From the NCBI RefSeq assembly GCF_044336245.1, contig NZ_CP172346.1:6014001-6078000 (forward strand): a stretch of DNA of 64,000 bases, given 5' to 3'. Made by a program: the position numbers and the translations under genes. This DNA is from Schlesneria sphaerica. Lineage in GTDB: Bacteria > Planctomycetota > Planctomycetia > Planctomycetales > Planctomycetaceae. A model generated the notes under the pieces. It did no database searches. It had not been told where the DNA came from and saw nothing but the letters and a program-made list of their open reading frames with translations. Below, piece after piece: positions 52,737 to 60,400 of the stretch (position 1 is its first letter; the number at the start of each line of letters is the position of its first letter).

Positions 52737-53909
52737 ATGGACTGCAAATTTTCGAGGCGCGCGTGCCTCCGGGCCCTTGCTGCAAGTGGGGTAGGTATTC
52801 TGGCGTCTCAAGGTGCCTGGGCAGACGACGTTCAGCGGGCACGTGTGACAGACCTCCGCGTCATTAGCTGGAAACCACCGCTTTACCATGGCTGGCCGAC
52901 ATTGGCACGACGTCAGAATGGAGAACTGCTGCTGACCTTTTCGGGGGGGCGAGAATCGCACGTTTGCCCCTTCGGCAGGCTGGAACTGATGAGGTCGCAA
53001 GACAATGGCCTCACATGGGGATGGCCGCAGGTCATCTACGACAGCCCGATCGATGATCGTGATGCAGGACTGGTCGAGACGACCCGGGGTTCTTTACTGC
53101 TGACCAATTTCACCTCGCTTTACTACGCGAAAGGCTACGAAGCGGCCAGGAAAATCGCGGCGGGACAGCCCGGTGCCTGGGATGCCGTCAAGCTCGACGA
53201 ATGGCAGGCCGCTCACGAACGCCTGTCTCCCGAGGATCGCCAACGGGAAGAAGGGACGTGGATGTGGCGCTCGACCGACGGAGGCGTCACCTGGTCGTCG
53301 CGTTACGCCGTTCCCTGCAACAGTCCGCACGGTCCCATTGCCCTGAAGGATGGCCGCGTGCTCTACGCCGGGATTGGGTTGTGGAGCAAGGATCGCCCGG
53401 TCGGGGTCTGGGAGTCGACCGACGATGGCGTCAGTTGGACTCTGCTCTCGGCCTTTACTCCTCGCAAGGGAGACACGCTGGAAAACTACCACGAACTGCA
53501 CGCGGTCGAACTCGATTCGGGCAAGCTGATCGTGCACATCCGAAACCATAACGCGGCCAACGCGCAAGAGACCCTGCAGACGGAGTCGACGGATGGGGGA
53601 AAGACCTGGTCTGAACCGCATCCTATCGGTGTCTGGGGCCTTCCCTCGCACTTGCTGAAGTTGCGCGACGGCCGTTTACTGATGAGCTATGGCTATCGAC
53701 GACGTCCGTTTGGGATCCAGGTGAGAACCAGTCGTGACGAAGGGACGACATGGAACGCGCCGATCGTCCTGACAGACGACGGAACGAGTTCGGATCTGGG
53801 ATACCCTTCCACGGTCGAATGCGACGACGGGACGCTGGTCACGGTCTGGTATGAAGTCCTGAACGGCTCTGACCTCGCCCAGCTCCGGCAAGCCCGCTGG
53901 AAGCTCTAG
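52737..53909 (+). CDS. Tat-exported BNR-repeat sialidase-like protein
   Basis: About 390 residues. The twin-arginine signal SRRACLRALAASGVGILAS is followed by a six-bladed-propeller sequence with five clear Asp boxes: RSQDNGLTWGWP, RSTDGGVTWSSR, ESTDDGVSWTLL, ESTDGGKTWSEP and TSRDEGTTWNAP. This is the exo-alpha-sialidase fold, but planctomycete members are varied and sialic-acid cleavage is not assured. The ATG at 52737 is preferred over 52728 because AGGG stands nine bases ahead of it and overlaps the earlier ATG. A large hairpin lies after the stop. Confidence 0.9.
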   Translation: MDCKFSRRACLRALAASGVGILASQGAWADDVQRARVTDLRVISWKPPLYHGWPTLARRQNGELLLTFSGGRESHVCPFGRLELMRSQDNGLTWGWPQVIYDSPIDDRDAGLVETTRGSLLLTNFTSLYYAKGYEAARKIAAGQPGAWDAVKLDEWQAAHERLSPEDRQREEGTWMWRSTDGGVTWSSRYAVPCNSPHGPIALKDGRVLYAGIGLWSKDRPVGVWESTDDGVSWTLLSAFTPRKGDTLENYHELHAVELDSGKLIVHIRNHNAANAQETLQTESTDGGKTWSEPHPIGVWGLPSHLLKLRDGRLLMSYGYRRRPFGIQVRTSRDEGTTWNAPIVLTDDGTSSDLGYPSTVECDDGTLVTVWYEVLNGSDLAQLRQARWKL

Positions 53910-53926
53910 AAAACAATCTCACAGTA

Positions 53927-53981
53927 AGAAGCCATGGCCGACCGGTTCGTCCTTCAGGGATGAACCGGAACGGCGGCTTCT
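53927..53981 (+). terminator. Extended hairpin, candidate terminator between convergent genes
   Basis: Outer arms AGAAGCC and GGCTTCT enclose inner arms CCGGTTC and GAACCGG. It lies 18 bases past the sialidase-like stop. The oxidoreductase gene on the other strand ends at 54098, so it may serve both. There is no long T-run. Confidence 0.45.
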
Positions 53982-54097
53982 GTCTGCTGACTTGTCTCTG
54001 TGGGTCGTCATCAGTTCATTCGTGTGGGGGGCCGACCGACACACGAACGGATCGAGGGCTTACCTGGTCTGTCTTTCGCATCCATCCGTGATGCCGC

Positions 54098-55252
54098 TCA
54101 TTTTGCTCGCCGTTTCACGGCGTAGCCGTACGAAATGGGCCAGGTCGGGTCTGCTCCCAGCTCGTGCTGAACCTTCAGCGTCCAGTAGGGCTCGCGCAGT
54201 AGCTCACGACCGATGAAGACCAGGTCAGAGTCCCCTCCGGTGATGATTTCGTTCGCTTCGGCGGTTTGCGTGATCAGCCCGACGGCTCCCGTCATGATGC
54301 CTGTTTTCTCACGAATCTGGCGGGCGAGTGGAACCTGATATCCCTTGCCGACAGGAATTCGGGCGCGAGGGACAAGTCCGCCAGACGAGACATCGATGAG
54401 ATCGATTCCCAGCTCCTTCAGGCGGCTCGCCAGGACAATCGACTGGTCCAGGTCCCAGCCTCCGTCGACCCAGTCAGTCGCGGAAATGCGGACGAAAACA
54501 GCGAGGTCGGCGGGCACCACTTGTCGTACCTGTTTCGCTACACGCAGCAACAGACGCATCCGGTTTTCCAGGCTGCCACCGTATTGATCCGTTCGATGAT
54601 TGCTGAGGGGTGACAGAAACTCGTGCAGCAGGTACCCGTGGGCGGCATGGATCTCGATCACTTTGAAACCAGCGGCAAGAGCCCTACGCGTGGCGGCTTC
54701 GAAGGCCTGTACCACACCGTCGATGCCAGCGGCATCAAGTTCGTGTGGCACGGGATTTCCCTCGTCAAAGGGGATCGGGCTGGGGCCAATGACCGGCCAT
54801 CCGCCAACTGAATCGGAAAGCAGCCCTGCTCCACCATTCCATGGCAAATCACAACTTGCCTTGCGCCCCGCATGAGCGAGCTGGATTCCGGCGACGGCTC
54901 CTTGTGAGTGAACGAACCGCACAATCCGAGCCAGCGGTTCTGTGTGTTCATCACTCCAGATGCCGAGGTCACCCGGTGTGATTCGGCCTCCAGCGGTGAC
55001 CGCCGTTGCTTCGACGACAACCAGCCCCACACCACCGGATGCCCGGCTCCCCAGGTGGACCAGATGCCAGTCATCCGCGAATCCGTCTTTGGCGACATAC
55101 TGACACATGGGTGACATCACAACGCGGTTGCGCAGCGTCACGCCTCGGATCGTCAAAGGACTGAGCAGATCAATGTCGGGAATTTCCCGATCATGTTCGG
55201 TTCCTGAAGGGCAACCATGCGTGCCGCGGTCTTCCATTCTGCTGTCACTCAT
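54098..55252 (-). CDS. NADH:flavin oxidoreductase (old yellow enzyme, YqjM-like)
   Basis: 384 residues, a TIM-barrel flavoenzyme. It has the YqjM-type cysteine Cys50 in MSPMCQY, the substrate-binding pair His202/His205 in EIHAAHGYLLHEFLSPLSNH, and the FMN phosphate region near VDGGWDLDQSIVLASRLKEL and GGDSDLVFIGRELLREPYW. The enzyme reduces activated alkenes using NAD(P)H. The first 25 residues are a polar extension not usual in YqjM; the core begins at about PLTIRGVTLRNRVVMSP. It is convergent with the BNR gene. Confidence 0.94.
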   Translation of the reverse strand: MSDSRMEDRGTHGCPSGTEHDREIPDIDLLSPLTIRGVTLRNRVVMSPMCQYVAKDGFADDWHLVHLGSRASGGVGLVVVEATAVTAGGRITPGDLGIWSDEHTEPLARIVRFVHSQGAVAGIQLAHAGRKASCDLPWNGGAGLLSDSVGGWPVIGPSPIPFDEGNPVPHELDAAGIDGVVQAFEAATRRALAAGFKVIEIHAAHGYLLHEFLSPLSNHRTDQYGGSLENRMRLLLRVAKQVRQVVPADLAVFVRISATDWVDGGWDLDQSIVLASRLKELGIDLIDVSSGGLVPRARIPVGKGYQVPLARQIREKTGIMTGAVGLITQTAEANEIITGGDSDLVFIGRELLREPYWTLKVQHELGADPTWPISYGYAVKRRAK

Positions 55253-55497
55253 TTGATTCCGTTCCCTGCTATCTCAAGCACTCAAAAAAACGTTTCATCA
55301 AGGACATCATGAAGCAAATTACCGTTCCCGGAAGTTTCTCTTACACGATTCCAACAAAGGCTGATCGAACTCCGGGAAATTGACCGGCAGTGCCGTACCG
55401 AACGTGGTTGTCAGGCTTGAAGGGAATTGACTCAGTGGGAAGCTGCTTAACCTGAATTGGCCGATGATGGCTGGCTGAAGCACGAACCTGACGGACA

Positions 55498-55713
55498 TCA
55501 CCGACCAGCCGCGTGGGAAGAGTCGGTCAGAGTCGCACCGGCCTGGTCGCGAGCGACGTCTTCTTTCGATTGCGGATCAGGTTTTTCCAGGTCGATGGTG
55601 ACGAAATGCGGGCCGGGGCGAGAAATTGGAAATAAAACGAAAGTCTCCCTCTCGGGGCCCAGTGAAGTGGCGACGGAGAGGGAGCGAACCAGGTCATTGA
55701 CAAGTCGATGCAT
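55498..55713 (-). CDS. Doubtful small open frame
   Basis: 71 residues from ATG at 55713 (MHRLVNDLVRSLSVATSLGP, then a beta-rich stretch ETFVLFPISRPG). It is downstream of the DUF1269 gene on the same strand. There is no ribosome-binding site and no family match, and it may be chance coding. The frame is open further upstream, into the DUF1269 gene. Confidence 0.25.
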   Translation of the reverse strand: MHRLVNDLVRSLSVATSLGPERETFVLFPISRPGPHFVTIDLEKPDPQSKEDVARDQAGATLTDSSHAAGR

Positions 55714-55768
55714 CGGAACGATTTTTGGGGCGCACCTGCGAATCCGTTTTCGGCCTCGCGGGAGTGTG

Positions 55769-56263
55769 CTACGACACTTTTTCAAGAGCGGCGCGGAGTT
55801 CCGCGTCAGTGTCTTTGGCAAGTGATGTCTGGAAAACTTTCCCCTTCCCGGCAAACTCTTTCAGTCCTTCCAGAACCTTGTCATATGTTGCCTTGCGGAC
55901 AAGGATAAACAGGGCCGAAGTACCTGGCTTGAATGCTTCCGAGACATCTTTGATGGTGGTGTCGCTGATGCCGATGTCGGACAGCACGCCTGAAAGTGCT
56001 CCCGCTCCTGCTCCGGCAGCGGCTCCCAGAAGTGGGTTGAGGAACAGCATGCCAATCAGTGAACCCCAGAAGGCCCCTCCGACCGCACCCGCTGCTGTCA
56101 GATTGACCGCCTGATGGAGTTGGGCCGTCCCTGCAGCATCCTTTGTGACAACGACTGCATCTTCCAGTTCGATCAGATACTGATTCTGCATCTTGATCAA
56201 TGCCGTCCGCATCTCGAAAGCGGTCTTATCATCATCAAAGACGATTACGACGAGATCACTCAT
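55769..56263 (-). CDS. DUF1269 family membrane protein
   Basis: 164 residues. The N-terminal half is a ferredoxin-like soluble module (MSDLVVIVFDDDKTAFEMRT, then ELEDAVVVTKDAAGTAQLHQ). The middle is a glycine-rich hydrophobic hairpin (AAGAVGGAFWGSLIGMLFLN, LLGAAAGAGAGALSGVLSDI) of the glycine-zipper type. The tail TSALFILVRKATYDKVLEGL is typical of DUF1269. The function is unknown; the family is associated with membranes. It stands alone between the flavin oxidoreductase and the ABC ATPase genes. Confidence 0.93.
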   Translation of the reverse strand: MSDLVVIVFDDDKTAFEMRTALIKMQNQYLIELEDAVVVTKDAAGTAQLHQAVNLTAAGAVGGAFWGSLIGMLFLNPLLGAAAGAGAGALSGVLSDIGISDTTIKDVSEAFKPGTSALFILVRKATYDKVLEGLKEFAGKGKVFQTSLAKDTDAELRAALEKVS

Positions 56264-56467
56264 GGTGTGTTCCCTGAGAAAGAAGTGAGAAGTGAAGGGG
56301 CCTGCAGTCTCAGGAAACTCTACAGCGTTTTTGTGGATAGCGAAACTGGATGGCTGGTTGGGGTCGCGATTTGAAAGCCGCCTGTCTGCGGCGAATCGTC
56401 ATAGGGGGAGAGTTCTCAACCTCTCCCTCTTAAAGCCGGTTCCCACTCTTTGTCGCCGATACCCTGT

Positions 56468-57148
56468 TCAGGCTTTGGTTGTGGCTAGGGGTCGGTTGAA
56501 TTCCGCGAGTTTCTCTATTCGGTCGAACTGAGCGGCGACTTCCTGGGCGTGAGTGACCAGCAACAACGAAACATGGTGTTCTCGACACGAATCCCGTAAC
56601 AGGTCCAATACGGTCTGTTGATTAGCGACGTCGACGTTAGCAGTTGGTTCGTCGGCCAGTAACAGCCGGGGAGTGTTGGCGAGCGCCCGGGCGACGGAGG
56701 TCCGCTGTTGCTCACCGACCGACATTTGCGTCGGCTTGTGGTGCAGTCGGTGAGAGAGGCCAACGCGTTCCAGTAGTTGAATGGCTCGGGCCCGATCCGC
56801 TTTTCGGCCGCCAAAACTCATCCCCAGCAAGACATTCTCCAGCGCGGTAAATGCGGGAAGGAGGTTAAACGTCTGAAAGACGTAGCCAATACGCTCTGCC
56901 CGAAAACGATCTCTGGCGGCCTCCGAGAGTTTCACGATATCGGTGCCGCCAATCAGGACCTCGCCCGAATCGGCCGCCGTAATTCCCGCGATGATGTTCA
57001 GCAGCGTTGTCTTTCCGCCCCCGCTGGAGCCCACAAGCACCGCTTGTTCTCCTTGTCCCAGTTTGAAATCTGCCACATTCAATATGGGAACCCGCCCCCC
57101 GCTGGGGTCCCGATACGATTTCTTGACATTTTTGATTTCCAGCGACAT
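56468..57148 (-). CDS. ABC transporter ATP-binding protein, LolD/MacB type
   Basis: 226 residues with all ABC motifs: Walker A GSSGGGKTT (40-48), the Q-loop in GYVFQTFNLLPAF (Gln92), Walker B LLLADEPTANVD, and the H-loop in LLVTHAQEV. The signature reads MSVGEQQR instead of LSGGQQQR. The QTFNLLPAFTALENVLLG stretch is typical of LolD/MacB/FtsE-like ATPases, which extract lipoproteins or drive mechanotransmission. No permease gene is adjacent: the upstream neighbour is divergent and the downstream one is DUF1269. The ATG at 57148 follows AAGGGATTTTG; a TTG one codon upstream is less likely. Confidence 0.92.
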   Translation of the reverse strand: MSLEIKNVKKSYRDPSGGRVPILNVADFKLGQGEQAVLVGSSGGGKTTLLNIIAGITAADSGEVLIGGTDIVKLSEAARDRFRAERIGYVFQTFNLLPAFTALENVLLGMSFGGRKADRARAIQLLERVGLSHRLHHKPTQMSVGEQQRTSVARALANTPRLLLADEPTANVDVANQQTVLDLLRDSCREHHVSLLLVTHAQEVAAQFDRIEKLAEFNRPLATTKA

Positions 57149-57488
57149 CAAAATCCCTTCTTCATCCGACGCAGGTCGCAGCAGCCTTGTGTTTTAAAAC
57201 AGGTACTGTCATTTCTCATCTTGTTCGGCATAGAATACGCCGAATCGGCAAAAAACTCGAATTGCCGATCGGAATTGAGTAATTGTCTACTCCGTTGCTT
57301 CTGTTTTCTCATCAAAAGGCAGCGTCACGTAAATCGTGCTGCGGGTCTTAAGCTGTTTATGCTTTTAGATTTAGATATTGGCAGCAAAGTCCCATCCGTC
57401 TGAGGAATCTCCGTCGCGGTGCATCGAACGCGTCCGCGTCCGCTTCCAGTTGTTCCCCATTTCAGGCCAGAACAGGCTCGGAGTAGCC
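57149..57488. other. Divergent intergenic region
   Basis: 340 bases between the ABC ATPase (-) and the DUF4175-like gene (+). The plus-strand frame stays open from 57378 but encodes no recognisable protein before 57489. It should hold two promoters; none is clear. Confidence 0.35.
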
Positions 57489-60400
57489 ATGTCCGCAGTC
57501 GCCCCCGGCATCCCGACCCAGATTGAACAGCAGTTGCTCGGTCTCGACAAGCAGCTTCGGGATGCGGCATTCATTCGTGGCGTGAGCCGTCTGATCGTGG
57601 GGATGGTTCTTTATCTCGCCGGTGTCGTGGTGCTGGATGCCTGGCTGGGGTTAAGCGGAACGATCCGCGGAGCATTACTGGGGGGCTGGGTCGTACTTGC
57701 GGTGGTGCTGATCTGGCGCGGCGTCCTTCGCCCGATGTGGGCTCCCGTTTCTTTCGCCTCACTGGCAGCCGTGGTGGAGCAGCAGTTTCCGGAACTGCGG
57801 GAGAGATTGACATCGCTCGTCGAACTACGGGGAAACGAAGGGACCGAGCTGGCTCCCGGGGCATCAAGGTTGATGCAGGATCTGCTCGCGCGACAAACGG
57901 TGAAAGCGTTCAAACATCTTTCAATTGACCAGATCTCGTTCCATCAGGGACCCCTCCGAGCCGCTTTGATCGCGGCCATCGCGGTGGTTCTGCTGTTGGC
58001 CCCATTCGTGTGGAATGCCGACGCTTACGGATTGCTCCTCAGCCGATTTTTCGCGCCGTGGGGAAATTTTTCGTGGGGGTCCCGGTGGATTTTGAACGTG
58101 GTCGAAGGGGACCAGGTTGTCGCTCGTGGATCGGATGTGCCGATCCACGTCAAAGTGACTCCGCGTCGCAATGGCCTCATCGTTAATCCCGAGAAATTTT
58201 CATCACTCAGGCTGAACTGGCGAGACGACCTGAACGGATCCGATCAGCGTCGATTCGTCTGGGATACACAGACAGAGACTTTCGTCACAACGTTACCTCG
58301 AGTTCAGCAGTCGCTGAGTTTTGACGTAACATCGGATGGAGCCCGGACGGGGATGCATCGCGTCGTCGTGGCCGATCCCCCCGTCATGACGCGGTTTCAG
58401 ATGGAAATCGAACCACCCCCCTACACCGGTCTGCCAGCCCGGTCGCTGACCAGTGTGCCGCCTGAAGTCCGAATCCAGGAAGCCAGTCAGGTCTTGGTCT
58501 CGGTGGAGTTCAGTGAACCCGTCGTTGAAGCCCGATTGCAGTGGCCAAAGTCCCTTCCAGATGCCTCATCCCCCGTCGCTCCCCCTCGAGATGCTTCAGA
58601 GGTCGAGGATCTGATTCCCCTCACGCTGTCTGCCGACCGGACGCGCGGTACAGCAGCAGTGATGGCGCGTGTTTCCGGCGCGATCTCGATTCTCGCCTCA
58701 AATTCGTCGGGACTTCAGAATCGAGACCTGGCTCGATCGCTCTTCGTGACGCCGGATGAACCCCCGACTTTGCGACTGAGTGGCCCGGACCATCCCGTAT
58801 TTGTCCGGCCTGACGAACTGTATGAGCAGCGCGCCGAAATTAATGATGACTTTGGTCTATCTGCTGTCGAGTTGTACATCGAGGCTTCGACTGGGATCGA
58901 GGAAATCCAGAAGGTGGCAGATGATCAACTGACCCCCCTGCCACTGGCTCACTCGTTTGCGATCGACTTGACGCGATTCAACTTAACCGGTGGTCAGATC
59001 GTAACGTATCGCATTCGTGCAGCGGATAATCAGACTGAAGCCGGACCGCAGGTCACCTGGTCAGCTCGCCGTACTCTGATGGTCAACACGAGTCTTCCGC
59101 AGCTTCCGGATCAGGAACTGGCAACGGAAATCCAGCAAATGGACGATCAGTTGGTCCAGTTGCGCGCGGATCTGGGAGATGTGAAAGATGCAATGACGCA
59201 GCTGCATCAACAGACCGAGCGAGAGGCGCTCGGGCGGGACGACCCGACTGACAAAAATGAACAGCTTGACTCCCTGCAGAACGAACAGAATGCGCTGCTC
59301 GACAAGCTGCAGGATCTGGGGGATCGTCTCGCCGAGCGGCTGATGACGTCGGAACTGGCTGACGCGACGGACCAGATTGCCGCTGAGGATTTACAGGTGG
59401 CCTTCGAGAAGCTGCAACAGGCCCATGATAAGCCCGCCCGGGACCAGCTCGAACCCATCGCGCAAGCAATCGACCGCCTGGGAGCTGCCGACAAAAAGTT
59501 GCAGACACTCGGCCGACATTTGAACGAACTGAACAAGCTGGAGCAGAACCTGGCGGAACTGTCCCGGCTTGCACAACGGGCAGAACGACTCGCAGAAGAA
59601 TTGGAACGACTCGACGAGCATCGTAAGGGGACAGACAACCGGGCAGATGCCACGGCTTCAGACGAGACGGCTCGCCCTCAGGTCGAAGAACTGGCCAAAC
59701 GGCCCGAGCTGACACAGCCCGCCGACCCGGCAGATTCCTCCCGCGACGAAGAGCCTCAGACGGTCGCGTCAGCTCAGAAGAGCCCTCCCGCGACGGTCCC
59801 GGATGATCAGGGGCACGAAGGGGAGTCTGTTCCTGCGGATCAGGAGGTTCGTCACGTTGACTTGGAAGTCTTGCAGAAGTTGAGAGACGAGGGAGAACAG
59901 CTCAGCAAGCGGATGGATGAATTGCTGAAAAACCACCCTGAACTTCTGGAGGCGGCACGGCGAGACAAGCAGCAACGACTCAACCAATTGGCCCAGCAGG
60001 CACGACAGCTTGCCCAGGTGCAGGACCAGCTTGCCATCGCGATGAAGCAGGAGGCTGATGTCGCCACAGGGGACAGTCCCCAGACCAAGCCTCATGCGGC
60101 GCCAGCGACGGATTCAGCGTCGGACGCCGAACCGACTGGAGAAGATCAGGCGAATCAGCAGCCCCGCGCGAATGATGACGCTTCCGCAGATCGCGCGTCA
60201 CTAGAGACCGGTTCCGAGCCACAATCTTCTTCAGCGCGCCCGCAGACCAGCGCGTCTGACAATCCAAAAGGGACTCCATCACCCAACAGAGCGGAAGCAG
60301 CAACGGGTCCTCAAGGGGCGCCTGAGGGGCAAACCCCCGGCGACGATGTACCAGAGTCGAAGCAGGATGAGGGACCGGAATCCGGTCAGACCCCCGGTGC

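Noticed and set aside
52737..53909. A true sialidase operon
   Set aside because: No sialic-acid transport or catabolism gene is nearby; BNR repeats alone do not show sialidase activity.
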